A stretch of 64,000 bases of DNA from Scalesia atractyloides (taxonomy: Eukaryota; Streptophyta; Magnoliopsida; Asterales; Asteraceae). Shown piece after piece: positions 46,848 to 59,600 of the stretch; the stretch's first letter is position 1, and each line of letters starts with the position of its first letter. Made by a program: the position numbers and the translations under genes. The stretch lies in contig CAMTDV010000002.1 of the NCBI GenBank assembly GCA_947069175.1, forward strand, positions 7,295,054 through 7,359,053. The letters are read 5' to 3'. Below the pieces are notes generated by a model, which was not told where the DNA came from, ran no database searches, and worked only from the letters and a program-made list of their open reading frames with translations.

Positions 46848-49473
46848 GGTGTTCAAGTGCTTCATTCCAACTTGCACCTTTCTAAATCATAACTCTTCTC
46901 CCTCCTCTGGAAGTTCCTAGCTGAAAGGAGCATCCAACTTAGTTCTCTTGCATTGTAGGAACCTCTAGTAAGTGTTCCTTGCTCTTGCATTTTCGTTTAT
47001 AGGCTTTTATAGCCAAAAGTCAAGCGTTTTCATAAAACGCCTTGACTTTCAGTTAAGACCATTATGGTCCAGCCATTGTTCGAAATGAACATGGCTAAGT
47101 GATCGTAATAAGGTAGGTGTTAGTCCCTATAAAGGGCACCTCCTGAAGATTGCATTTGCTAGACCAATTGACGGGTCAAAGTTATGATATTAAAAAGCCA
47201 AACAGGCCATTTTTTGGAAAAACTATAAATTGATCTTATATATGTTATGAAACCTGTTTTGACACTTAAACAAGTTGGTAATAATTATTAGAACATGTAA
47301 GAACATGTTCCGCTCGTCAATTTCAGTTCTAGGGTCGGTTCGCAACCGAAAGTCGCGAAGTTTGACTTCTGCTTTGACTTTCGATTCTGACCCGATTTAG
47401 ATTAGTTACCTACTGATCTAAAGTTGCATTATGATCATAATATAATGTAGCATAACTCTCTGAGGTTATATTACATGATCATAATCAGAATCCAAGTTTA
47501 TGCGCAAGTTCCATAATTATGCCAATTTTGAACAAAATGCCCTTTTTACATAAAACAAGGTTTTAAGTGATAATGAACTTGGAAATGAGTTCCTATTGAT
47601 GTAATATTATAAGTAGGATTATTTGGGATGTTAAATCAAGTTATAAACTGAGTTTTCAAGCAAGTCCCTAAACTATGTCGATAATTGACGATTTTAGCCC
47701 CTGTGGCTTATAAAATAATTTTAATCAAATCCTTTCAATGTAAATCATTTACCTACTGATATTTTATACTAAATAACACATCTTAAATTTTTTAATCTGT
47801 CTTTAACATCAGTTTTCAATAAACATCGCATAAAACGCCATTTTACGACATAAGCGCCGTTTCGGCGCATAATATGGTTTTAAACCATATTAATGGACCA
47901 AGAATTTGTTACCTACTGAAACTTATTTTAAACATATTTACATTAGGTACATGTTATAAACTCAGAATCCCAAATAATTTATAAACTATGTGTAAAATGA
48001 TCAAAATGCCCCTCGGTGCATAGTTTGGTCATAAAAGGTAAAATACACATATAATTGATATCCTACTGATATTATATCATAAATAAATTATTTTTCCAGA
48101 ATACTTATAATCATAACATTAAATTATATCCAAGTTCCTTTTATATGGTATGAAATTACCAAAACACCCTTATGAGGCATAATTTCGTTTTAAAATCTTA
48201 ACGGGCATACAAGTTGATATCCTACTGATATCTTAACTTATTTAAAGTATAATGGCATATAGAACTTGTCCATGACTTATCCGGATACCCGATATCGCTA
48301 ATATGCGCATGGTTACGTATATGTAACTATTTTACGGAAGTTAACCGAAACGGGTTTAACCTTGTCATTTAAGTCTCAAAATCCAAAATGTTAATAGTTC
48401 ACCCATATTAAACAAGTCAAGGTACTTGTTGGGATTAAACTACATTCTATCCAATCATCGTTTAATCTAGTGTCATACGTTTTGATCAAGTACGCTAGTC
48501 GGTCTAAGTCTATGACTTAAATAAGACCGTTTAGTATTTAATTGGTTAGTTTATGCCATAATCCAGACTAGAGACTTCCCGGTAAATGCTATTTGCACTT
48601 AGTCCTTTTTGTGTAGGGCTGAGTTATTAAAAATTAAAGAAGACTAGCTCAGGTAAATACTCTCGACTTATTTATACGGGCTTGGGTTACGGTAAATTAT
48701 TACCGTTTGGTCGGAAATGGGATTCAATCGAACACCGGTTCGGAGATAATCAATCCGCATATTCTGTTTTAATCAGTTTTGTTTGATTATTAATATCGGG
48801 GGTTAACTACCGTGTCCTGGATATCCTCGGCTCATTACAATCGAAATGGCCACGACCTTAGCGCGGGTGTAGGCATACACCCGATAGACGCTCAATTATG
48901 CATTCCCACAAGGTTGGGAGGAATTGACTCCTTTGTGAATCCAAAGTGGTGTGTACGTTAATTGTGTCTCGGTTTTCGTGCCGAGCCCCGTATGTATGAC
49001 AAACATGTAAATATGTTAACAAGGTTGGACGGTCAATAAACCCAAGTTATAAAAAGATTTTTGTGCTTCTACGCACTTAAAACATTTTAGAAATGTTTTC
49101 AAAATGAGTCAGTTGTGTGTATTTACCAGCGAAAGCTGACGTATTTTTAAAAGATTAATCTATAGGTACAATACGAAAATAGGCCGAAAGTGCTCGGTAG
49201 TGATAGAGGATCTTGCAAATCCTAAATCTGCCCAAAGTCTGTTTTGTATTCTTTCCATGTACAATTTATGATCCGCTTGTGGATCTTCTATTACAAGCTT
49301 GTATATTATTTTGTATTTTCAAACATTCGGTTTGTAATAGTAATTTTACTCCAAGACTTCCGCTGTGCCGTGTTTAATTGACTATGATGATTATCAACAG
49401 ACGTCACGATACTCCCCACCCGGGCCCACCGGTGTATTGATTTCGGGGTTGGAAATCTAGGGTGTGACAGGGT

Positions 49474-49485
49474 TGGTATCAGAGC
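49474..49485 (+). other. Primer-binding site, initiator tRNA-Met
   Basis: TGGTATCAGAGC is complementary to the 3' end of plant initiator tRNA-Met and starts four bases after the 5' LTR. Confidence 0.95.
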
Positions 49486-49638
49486 CAACGTTTGAGAGAA
49501 TTAAACACTAGCCTTTTGTGTTTAGTCTCAAACTTACACGAGCATATTCCTTAGACTTCCGAGTCTAGGCATTGACCTAGGATTACTCATTTCATTATTA
49601 AGTTATTAGTATGTTTTGAATTGATTTTTAACAGGAAA

Positions 49639-50694
49639 ATGCCGCCACGTGTGAGAGGACAAAGTGGACGAGGAAAAGGTCAAATGAGAGGAGGACCATC
49701 GGGGCGTATTCCCCCTCAACCTCATAACTCAGATGCATACCAAGAATCAGGAGATTCATCTCCATGGCAACCAGCGAGACGTTCTGTCTCTAATAGACAC
49801 TCGCCTTCACATTCCCAAAATTCTTACCACTCACACCACTCTTACCTACCATGAAGAATTTAACCCCAACCATTATCTTAACACGCCTCCAGCAATCAAA
49901 ATCAGTTGGACCAACCAAACCATATGGACGAGGACTCAGACCCGGAGATGCAGCCGTCGGGATCGAACGCACATCCCATTGAAATCTCAAGTGATTCGAA
50001 CTCCTATGCCGGATCACCCTACCAAGGTCCTAATGAGTGGGACCAATACTGGAACCAATTCACCTTTACGCACACTCCTTCTCACCACTCTCCACCCCAA
50101 GTTCAAGAAGATGTCCACATGGAACCCGTGGACCAACCTCAACCACCACCTGAACCACCAAGAAGAAAGCGTGGAGCACGTATGACGGTGCGTGCCAGAC
50201 AAAGGTCGGGATCACTACCACCTTTGCCCAACTCCTACCCCACAATTCAAGAGGACCCACAAATGGGTGGGCCCTCTATTGTTCCACCTATAGTGGAACC
50301 AACACCAACACTTGCTGTTCAACCACCACCATTGGGATATACTAACCCAATTCCCACATATCCAGACACGTCTGGATATGATCCTTTTAACCCGTCTACA
50401 CCGGTTGACTATCAAGCATGGTCGCAAGACCCCTACATACAAGCGGTTATTCACAATGCACTTTACTCGTCTCCTTTCCCACCTACTTATCCACCGATTG
50501 GATACCCAACTTATGGGTACCAGTATCCGGTTATGCCACAACCACAACCACAACCTCCGCCATCGCTTGAGGCCATTAATGAGGCCTTAGAAAGGATGAA
50601 AGAAATGCAGCAACAGGCGGAGAAAACAGAGAAGAAGACGAACAAATTCTTCAAGAAACTCTCCAAATTGGTCAAGGGAAAGAAGGACGAGTGA
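49639..50694 (+). pseudogene. Extra ORF between 5' LTR and gag (unknown function)
   Basis: The ATG at 49639 follows an acceptor-like TTTTTAACAG. The reading frame begins MPPRVRGQSGRGKGQMRGG (Arg/Gly-rich, basic). It shifts frame twice between about 49845 and 49880, then is open from about 49885 to the stop at 50692-50694, roughly 350 codons in all. The middle is acidic then strongly Pro/Gln/Tyr-rich (TYPPIGYPTYGYQYPVMPQP). The last 40 residues look helical and basic (LERMKEMQQQAEKTEKKTNK followed by a Lys-rich end). No zinc knuckle or retroviral domain is present. I recall similar leading ORFs in Asteraceae chromoviruses but know of no assigned role. RNA binding or a capsid accessory role would be a guess. 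Confidence 0.75.
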
Positions 50695-50714
50695 AGTCTC
50701 TTCTAATAATGTGT

Positions 50715-50800
50715 AGTCCCTGCGAGGACATTGTTATTTCTTTAGTCCCTGCGTGGACATTTTTATTTCTTTAAGTCCTTGCAAGGACAAGTTTATTTCA
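50715..50800 (+). repeat. 3 x about 31-bp repeat after the extra ORF
   Basis: AGTCCCTGCGAGGACATTGT, AGTCCCTGCGTGGACATTTT and AGTCCTTGCAAGGACAAGTT, each followed by TATTTC. The centre of each is a small inverted repeat (GTCC..GGAC). Confidence 0.85.
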
Positions 50801-50854
50801 TCCTTCTATTATTGTAATTTCTTATGCAAATTTAATGAAGTACTTTTGGAATTA

Positions 50855-50873
50855 AATATATATATATATGTAA

Positions 50874-50906
<33 letters not shown>
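50855..50906. repeat. (AT)n microsatellite, duplicated with GTAATTCAT
   Basis: Two AT runs each end in ATGTAATTCAT. Confidence 0.9.
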
Positions 50907-50909
<3 letters not shown>

Positions 50910-51235
50910 ATTCATCCTCTTGAAAACGAGCGCCTCGATTTTACTCGAATTTATGCTCTGCCATATAATTCCAAAAGACCTTAATAGATTGATTATGCCA
51001 AGTGGCACAGACCACACATTGGCCAAGAAGTGATAGTTAAGTACGGAAAGGTCTTCTATCAGGATAGTTAAGGGAAGTTATCCTTCTATCCAGGAGTAAG
51101 GGACTAGGTCCAAACCTCCAAGGTCGTTAAGGTCGAAGGTGACCGGGACCATTAATCAATTATTAAGGTACTCTTATGTAATAAGAAATGTTCATACTCT
51201 TGGTCATGTGGCTTGAGGAACCACACTAGCCGTCA

Positions 51236-51771
51236 GGCCAATGTGCCCAATTAATTGTCCAACGGGACAGGCTGATATGCCATGTACAGCTGATATGATG
51301 TAGGCCAATGTGCCCAATTAATTGTCCAACGGGACAGGCTGATATGCCATATACATCTGGTATGATGCAGGCCAATGTGCCCAATTAATTATCCAACGGG
51401 ACAGGCTGATATGCCATATACATCTAATATGATGGAGGCCAATGTGTCCAATTAATTGTCCAACGGGACAGGCTGATATGCCATATACATCTAATATGAT
51501 GTAGGCCAATGTGCCCAATTAATAGTCCAATGCGACAGGCTGATATGCCATATACATCTGATATGATGTAGGCCAATGTGCCCAATTAATTGTCCAACGG
51601 GACATGCTGATATGCCATATACATCTGATATGATGTAGGCCAATGTGCCCAATTAATTGTCCAACAGGACAGGTTGATATGCCATATACATCTGAAATGA
51701 TGTAGGCCAAGGTGCCCAATTAATAGTCCAATGCGACAGGCTGATATGCCATATATATATTATGACCAATA
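51236..51771 (+). repeat. 8 x 67-bp minisatellite inside the chromovirus
   Basis: GGCCAATGTG-type starts lie at 51236, 51303, 51370, 51437, 51504, 51571, 51638 and 51705, exactly 67 bases apart. A diverged ninth partial unit starts at 51777. Each unit has CCCAATTAATTGTCCAACGG and GACAGGCTGATATGCCATAT. The period is not a multiple of three, and the ORFs on the minus strand are repeat artefacts. Confidence 0.97.
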
Positions 51772-52086
51772 TGACCGGCCAATGCACCCAATTATTATGT
51801 CCATTAGGGACAAGCCTATGAGCTATATAATTGTCAATGATGACAATGACAGTTGTGACATTGTGATCCACTGTCCAATGATATATGGACTACGACCAAA
51901 TTGTAATTTGCTTATGATGGTCCTATTAAGACCTAGGCTAAATATAGATATGTTAAGCCTAAGAGTTGTGATGTTATTCACACTAGTATAGGCAATTGAT
52001 TGTTATATCCAATATTGAAAGCTGATATGGTTGGTGCGCCATGGCTAAATGAAGTTTTATAGATATATAGAAACCAAGACTTAAAG

Positions 52087-53200
52087 ATGGCTAACTCAAA
52101 TGAAGCACAAAGTAGCCACAAGAATGCTGAATCTAATAAAGCTGAAAATAAAAATTTTCAAGCTCGCATTGATGCGGCTGTCAAACGGGCCATGGGAAAG
52201 GCGATAGAAAGGCTTAGAGAGTCGAGTGCCACTCGCTCTAGACCTCTATCTATTCCACCATCTTCAGCTCATAGGGAGAGCTATGTTCACTCTTCAAATG
52301 CGAAGAGTGAACCAAAGAAAATAGATCTTATTGAAGAGTCCCGTTCTGTTAAGACTGATGTACTTATAAGTATTTTGTCTCATGCAAGCCCCGAGACTTT
52401 AACGGGGAGAAAGGAGCAGTAGAAGCCCTAAAGTGGCTAGATGATATGGAAACGATTGTAGATATAAGCAATTGTGCTGATAAGGATGTGGTCAAGTACG
52501 TATCACAATCCTTCAAGGACGATGCCCTAATATGGTGGAAGGCCATGATCCAGTCTACAGGTAAAGTACACCTGTATAATTTAGGATGGTCCAAGTTTGT
52601 GGACCTTATTAAGGAAACCTACTGCCCACCACATGAGGTGGAGAAAATAGAGACAGACTTCTTGTCTCTATCAATGAAAAACCTAGATTGTCGAAAGTAC
52701 GTCTCTTATTTCAACTCCCTATCTAGGTTAGTATCCTATATGATCACCCCCGAATCTAAACGCATTGCGCGTTTCATAAATGGGTTGGCGCCCGAGATAA
52801 AGGGCATGGTAAAGGCTGCACAGCCTAATACGTATAGGTCTACTGTAGACCTATCTCTTTCCCACCCTAGATCTGGTAAGACAAAAGTCAATTAGGACTG
52901 AAATTGACGGAAAGAGGAAACGGGAGGATAATAACTCTCAAGGATTTAAGAAGAAAGGAAATTTCGGGTTCAAGAAGAACTAGCACGTGTCTAGTGACAA
53001 ACCTCTGTGCAAGAATTGTAGATATAGGCACTGGGGACAGTGTAGTATAAATCCACAAACCAAACCATGTGGTATCTACAAGAGAAAAGGGCATAAGACC
53101 TTAGATTGCAAAGATCTTAAGGATACAGTTTGCTATAATTGCAACGAAAAAGGGCATATAACGTACAATTGCCCCAAGAAACCCAGAAGTAATGAGGTAA
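52087..53200 (+). pseudogene. Chromovirus gag (frame-broken)
   Basis: It starts MANSNEAQSS at 52087. After a frame change near 52410 the capsid domain follows (ALIWWKAM, LGWSKFVDLIKETYCPPHE, YFNSLSRLVSYM, RFINGLAPEIKG; 52446-52830). A second shift near 52880 leads to a degenerate first knuckle (CGIYKRKGHKTLDC, second Cys replaced by Tyr) and a good CCHC knuckle, CYNCNEKGHITYNC (53131-53172). Gag would package the element RNA; this copy cannot yield a continuous product. Confidence 0.92.
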
Positions 53201-53286
53201 AGCCTGGAGAGGCCAAGAAGGGGAATGCCCGTGCCTTTCAAATGAATGCCAGAGAGGCCATTAATGACAATAATGTCATAACAGGT

Positions 53287-53700
53287 ACTTTCCCCATTAA
53301 TGATATTTATGCTAGAGTTCTTTTTGATTCGGGTGCAGATAAATCATTTGTTGACCATAAGTTTAGTAAACTATTAAACTTACCCATAAGAACTCTAGAC
53401 AAAATTTATGAGATATAACTCACCGATAGAACCTTAGAAATTGCTTCTTCCATTCTTGATGGATGCTATATATTCATTAAGAATCATTCCATCCCTATCT
53501 CTCTTTTGCCAATGAAATTGGCGGGGTTCGATGTTGTCTTAGGCATGGATTGGTTATCTCATAACCAAGCCCGTATTGCCTATGATAAAAAGCTCATCGA
53601 AATCAAAACCCCATCTGGTGAAATGATCACCATCCCTGGAGACTCACACTATGGACTGCCAAACAAGGTGTCGTTATTTAAGACATCCAAGTGTTTGAGA
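53287..53700 (+). pseudogene. Chromovirus protease (in-frame stop)
   Basis: The aspartic protease active site is LFDSGADKSFV (about 53321-53353). An in-frame TAA at 53416-53418 cuts it, and the same frame reopens with the IILG-type LGMDWL (53540-53557). Confidence 0.88.
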
Positions 53701-53754
53701 AGAGGCTGTGTCATCTACATGGCACAAGTTACCATAAATGAACCAAAGCCGAAC

Positions 53755-55273
53755 CTTGAAGATCAACCAGTTATCTCGGAGTATCCCGATGTTTTACCTG
53801 AAGAATTACCAGGCCTACCTCTAGATAGGCAAGCGGAGTTCAGAATAGATATCACACCAGGATTAGCACCCGTAGCTAGAGCTCCATATAGGCTAGCTCC
53901 AACCGAAATGAATGAGTTAAGAGTTCAATTGGACGAACTCTTGGAGAAAGGCTTTATTCAGCCTAGTTCCTCGCCTTGGGGAGCTCCAATCCTCTTTGTT
54001 AAAAAGAAAGACGGATCAATGCGGATGTGCATCGACTATCGGGAGCTGAACAAGCTAAGAATTAAGAATAGATATCCTCTGCCCAGGATCGATGATTTAT
54101 TCGACCAGCTTCAAGGGGCTAGTTACTTTTTTCTAAAATAGATTTGAGATCAGGATATCATCAACTGAAGGTTAGAAGTGAAGATGTTCCTAAGACAGCC
54201 TTCAGGTCCCGCTCTGGTCATTTTGAATTCTTAGTGATGCCTTTTGGGCTCACAAATGCACCAGCAGCATTCATGGATCTCATTAATAGAGTCTGCAAAC
54301 CGAATTTGGATAAGTTTGTCATTGTCTTCATAGACGACATACTTATCTATTCTCGTAATCAAGATGATCACGAGAAACATCTTCGGTGCATCCTAGAATT
54401 ATTAAGGCAGGAGAAACTTTATGCAAAGTTCTCTAAATGCGAATTTTGGCTTAGAGAAGTCCAATTTCTTGGACATATGGTAAGTGAGCATGGTATCCAA
54501 GTGGATCCCGTCAAAATTGAGGCCATAATGAATTGGGAAGTTCCCAAGACCCAACGTAGATTCGTAGTTTCTTAGGATTGGCTGGTTACTATAGGAGGTT
54601 CATTGAGAACTTTTCAAGGATAGCCACTCCTTTAACTTCCTTGACCCGTAAGAATATTAAGTATAATTGGGGTCCAAAGCAACAAGAATCTTTTGAGGTT
54701 CTTAAACACAAGTTGAGTAATGCTCCTGTGTTATCTCTACTTGAGGGTATTGAGGAATTTGTAGTCTACTGTGATGCATCGCACACTAGCATGGGCTGTG
54801 TGCTAATGCAAAAAGGCAAGGTGATTGCCTATGCATCACGACAGTTAAAGGTGCACGGAAAGAATTACACCACCCACGATTTGGAGTTGGGTGCCGTTGT
54901 ATTTGCACTAAAACTGTGGAGACATTACTTGTATGGCACAAAGTGTGTTATATACACAGACCATAAAAGTCTCTAACATCTGTTCAATCAGAAGGAATTG
55001 AACATGCGACAACGCCGGTGGATGGAAACGCTTAACGATTATGATTGCGAGATTCGCTACCATCTTGGCAAGGCAAATGTAGTTGCCGATGCATTAAGTC
55101 GTAAGGAAAAGGTTAAACCTATTAGGATTAACGCCAAGAGCATTGAGCTCAAAAATAGCTTGAGTGAGAAGCTACTAGATGCGCAGAAACAAGCCCTATT
55201 AGAGGCTAATATTCCTAATGAGGGATTAGGCGGAACTGTTGATCAATTAACGCCTGAAATGATGGAATCCTAA
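53755..55273 (+). pseudogene. Chromovirus reverse transcriptase and RNase H (broken)
   Basis: The RT blocks are ILFVKKKDGSMRMCIDYREL, NRYPLPRIDDLFDQL (to 54135), a stop/shift at about 54130-54144, then SGYHQLKV, FEFLVMPFGLTNAPAAF and the catalytic FIDDILIYSR (about 54330-54359). Another shift lies near 54570. RNase H follows with VVYCDASHTSMGCVL, YASRQLKVHGKNYTTHDLEL and YTDHKSL, then an in-frame TAA at 54974-54976. The frame reopens at MRQRRWMETLNDYDCEIRYH. The catalytic Asp residues themselves are intact; the damage is stops and indels. Confidence 0.95.
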
Positions 55274-56586
55274 GATTTAATGATAGAATTTGGGTTCCGA
55301 TCTTTGGAGGACTTAGAGATCTAATTCTCCAAGAAGCGCACAATTCAAGATACTCGGTTCACCCGGGAGGTGACAAGATGTATCAAGACTTGAAGAAGAA
55401 TTATTGGTGGATGGGTTTGAATAAATCCATAGCCACTTATGTAGCTAGGTGTCTGACGTGTTCGCAAGTTAAGGCCGAACATCAGAAACCGTCAGGACTT
55501 CTACAACAACTTGAAATTCCCACTTGGAAATGGGAAATGGTAACTATGGACTTGATTACCAAGTTACCTAAGACCAAAAGTGGAAATGAAACTATTTGGG
55601 TCATAGTGGATAGGCTGACTAAGTCAGCTGATTTCTTGCCAATTAAAGAGACGTATAATTCAAATAAATTGGCTAAGTTATATGTGGACAAGATAGTGTC
55701 CCTACACGGTGTGCCGATATCTATTGTATTTGATAGAGATACTAGATACACATCTCACTTTTGGAAAAGTTTCCAACAATCTTTAGGCACACGATTGAAC
55801 TTTAGTACGACTTACCATCCGCAGACTGATGGTCAAAGTGAGCATACTATCCAGACACTGGAAGACATGCTTAGGGCATGTGTGATTGATTTAGGTGGAA
55901 GTTGGGATGATCACTTACCCCTAATAGAATTCTCCTACAATAACAGTTATCATACAAGCATTAAGGCTGCTCCTTTTGAGGCCTTGTATGGGAGAAAATG
56001 TAGGACGCCCGTATGTTGGGCAGAAGTTGGGGAGGCCCAACTATCAGGACCTGAGATTGTCCTGGAGACCACGGAAAAGATTGTGCAAATCCGTGATCTT
56101 CTCAAAACTGTCAGGGATAGGCAGAAAAGCTATGCTGACAAGAGGCGTAAACCTCTTAAGTTCCAAGTAGGGGACAAGGTCATGCTGAAGGTATCACCCT
56201 GGAAAGGTGTGAAGCGTTTTGGAAAGAAGGGCAAGTTGAGCCCAAGATATATAGGACCCTTCAAGATAATCGAATGTGTTGGCACTGTAGCTTATAAGCT
56301 CAAATTACCAGAGGAGCTAAGTAGAATCCATGATGTATTCCACATATCAAATCTTAAGAAATGTCTAGCCGATGAGTCGCTAGCAATGTCACACAAAGAT
56401 GTGCAGATAGATAAAAACCTGAGGTTCGTTGAGAAACCAATTTCGATCGAGGATCTACAGGTTAAGAAGCTCCGAAGAAAAATGATAACTATAGTAAAGG
56501 TTAAGTGGGACGCTTTTAGAGGTCCAGAGTATACATGGGAGGTTGAGTCCACTATGCGACAAAAGTACCCCCATCTTTTTGAATAA
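55262..56586 (+). pseudogene. Chromovirus integrase with C-terminal chromodomain (largely open)
   Basis: A 402-codon frame from 55378 to the stop at 56584-56586 is open; sequence homologous to its upstream end (H-x3-5-H zinc-finger part, EAHNSRYSVHPG) is also readable from about 55262 in the same frame. It has CLTC (zinc finger), catalytic TMDLI, FDRDTRYTSHFW and YHPQTDGQSE with E further on, and the GPF module (SPRYIGPFKII). A chromodomain-like tail ends KVKWDAFRGPEYTWEVEST, and the last residues read KYPHLFE. The chromodomain is expected to steer integration to heterochromatin. A frame change near 55255 separates it from RNase H. Confidence 0.95.
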
Positions 56587-56610
56587 AATCTCGAGGTCGA
56601 GATATCTTTT

Positions 56611-56623
56611 AAGGGGGTGAGGA
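56611..56623 (+). other. Polypurine tract
   Basis: AAGGGGGTGAGGA lies directly before the 3' LTR start at 56624. Confidence 0.85.
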
Positions 56624-59600
56624 TGTAACACCATGTAAAATCATGTCCAATAGTATAGTGACACGTGTTGTATTTTTAAATAGTCTGTTAAAGACCAATA
56701 AGGACTAAAGGCGTCAACACGCTCAATCAGAGCCTCTGAGAGACGATCCGGTGTCAACATGCATAAATAACAGCCTCTGAGTGACTGATATGTCAACATG
56801 CTTAAATCATTAGCCTCTGAGTGACTGATATGTCAACATGCTTGAAATTTGGCCTCTGAGTGACTGATATGTCAACATGCCCAGTCTCTGAGTGACATCG
56901 GGATCAACATGCTTATCATAAGCCTCTGAGTGATCCTTTGTGAAGTCCTAAACTCTCATACGTTCCATTTGTTGGACGAGAGAGTTCAATTTTGAAAATA
57001 TGTGAAAGTTGGATAATGGAGGGATTAAAAGTGTCAACATGTTAATTTATACCTCTGATGACCTTTTAACGAACCGAGAGCTCGACAATGTCCGGGCATA
57101 ATCCCGGGTATGCTAACGGTGGGCTAAAAGTGCCAAAAAGGTGCTTAAAAAGGTTTATATAAGCTTTTATAAATTAAGGGGCTAAAGTGTCAAATTTTGA
57201 AAATGGTCATGGGGCGGTCGCGGGCCGCGAGAGATCAGGCCTAGATCTCTCGCGGGGCGCGAGAGAGGCTCTGCTGCAGAAAATTTTGTTTGTTCTCCAA
57301 GCAAAGCTCCAAAAACCATTTGATCGAATCTATGGACTTGTAATCAGCTATGCCACGTTTTGGGACACTTGTAAGTTTCCTCTTACACCCCTAAACACAT
57401 GGCTTCACCTCCTTTGAGCTCTCCAACTATAAATGGGTGTTCAAGTGCTTCATTCCAACTTACACCTTTCTAAATCATAACTCTTCTCCCTCCTCTGGAA
57501 GTTCCTAGCTGAAAGGAGCATCCAACTTAGTTCTCTTGCATTGTAAGTGTTCCTTGCTCTTGCATTTTCGTTTATAGGCTTTTATAGCCAAAAGTCAAGC
57601 GTTTTCGTAAAACGCCTTGACTTTCAGTTAAGACCATTATGGTCCAGCCATTGTTCGAAATGAACATGGCTAAGTGATCATAATAAAGTAGGTGTTAGTC
57701 CCTATAAAGGGCACCTCCTGAAGATCGCGTTTGCTAGACCAATTGACGGGTCAAAGTTATGATATTAAAAAGTTAAACATGCCATTTTTCAAAAAACTAT
57801 AAATTGATCTTATATATGTTATGAAACCTGTTTTGACACTTAAACAAGTTGGTAATAATTATTAGAACATGTAAGAACATGTTCGGCTCGTCAATTTCAG
57901 TTCTAAGGTCGGTTCGCAACCGAAAGTCGTGAAGTTTGACTTCTGCTTTGACTTTCGATCCTGACCTGATTTAGATTAGTTACCTACTGATCTAAAGTTG
58001 CATTATGATCATAATATAATGTAGCATAACCCTCTAAGGTTATATTACATGATCATAATCAGAATCCAAGTATATGCGCAAGTTCCATAATTATGCCAAT
58101 TTTGACCAAAATGCCCTTTTTACATAAAACAAGGTTTTAAGTGATAATGAAATTTGAAATGAGTTTCTACTGATGTAATATTATAAGTAGGATTATTTGG
58201 GATGTTAAATCAAGTTATAAACTGAGTTTTCAAAAGTCCTTAAACTATGTTGATAACAGACGATTTTAGCCTCTGTGGCTTATAAAATAGTTTTAATCAA
58301 ATCTTTTCAAGGTAAATCATTTACCTACTGATATTTTATATTATATAACATATTTTAAAATTTTTAATCTGACTTTAACATCAGTTTTCATTAAATATCG
58401 CATAAAACGCCATTTTACGACATAAGCCGTTTCGGCGCATAATATGGTTTTAAACCATATTAATGGACCAAGAATTTGTTACCTACTGATTTTAAAACTT
58501 ATTTTAAAAATATTTACAGTAGGTACATGTTATAAACTCAGAATCCCAAATAATTTATAAACTATGTGTAAAATGACCAAAATGCCTCTCGGTGCATAGT
58601 TTGGTCATAAAAGGTAAAATACACATATAATTGATATCCTACTGATATTATATCATAAATAAAGTATTTTTCCAGAATACTTATAATCATAACATTAAAT
58701 TATATTTAAGTTCCTTTTATATGGTATGAAATTACCAAAATACCCTTAGGAGACATAATTTCGTTTTAAAATCTTAACGGGCATACAAGTTGATATCCTA
58801 CTGATATCTTAACTTATTTGAAGTATAATGGGATATAGAACTTGTCCATGACTTATCCGGTTACCCGATATCGCTAATATGCGCATAGTTACGTATATGT
58901 AACTATTTTACGGAAGTTAACCGAAACGGGTTTAACCTTGTCATTAAGTCTCAAAATCCAGAATGTTAATAGTTCACCCATATTAAACAAGTCAACGTAC
59001 TTGTTGGGATTAAAATACATTCTATCCAATCATCGTTTAATCTAGCGTCATACGTTTTGATCAAGTACGCTAGTCGGTCTAAGTCTATGACTTAAATAAG
59101 ACCGTTTAGTATTTAATTGGTTAGTTTATGCCATAATCCAGACTAGAGACTTGCCGATAAATGCTATCTGCACTTAGTCCTTTTTGTGTAGGGCTGAGTT
59201 ATTAAAAATTAAAGAAGACTAGCTCAGGTAAATAATCTCGACTTGTTTCCCCTATACGGGCTTGGGTTACGGTAAATTATTACCGTTTGGTCGGAAATGG
59301 GATTCAATCGAACGCCGGTTCGGAGATAATCAATCCGCATATTCTGTTTTAATCAGTTTTGTTTGATAATAACATCGGGGGTTAACTACCGTGTCCATGA
59401 TATCCTCGGCTCATTACAATCGAAATGGCCACGACCTTAGCGCGGGTGTAGGCATACACCCGATAGACGCTCAATTATGCATTCTCACAAGGTTGAGAGG
59501 AATTGACTCCTTTGTGAGTCCAAAGTGGTGTGTACGTTAATTGTGTCTCGGTTTTCGTGCTGAGCCCCGTATGTATGACAAACATATAAATCTGTTAACA

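Larger units (their letters stand above)
46023..49469 (+). repeat. 5' LTR of the chromovirus
   Basis: 3447 bp, TG..CA. U3 is about 0.85 kb to the TATA box at 46840-46847; R plus U5 is about 2.6 kb, unusually long. U3 contains five or six roughly 40-base units (46112-46340) and a GC-rich palindrome at 46659-46677. Confidence 0.95.

Noticed and set aside
51318..51871. Three repetitive minus-strand ORFs (MGTLAYII-type)
   Set aside because: They come from the 67-bp minisatellite, whose period is not a multiple of three, so the same peptide pieces appear in rotating frames.
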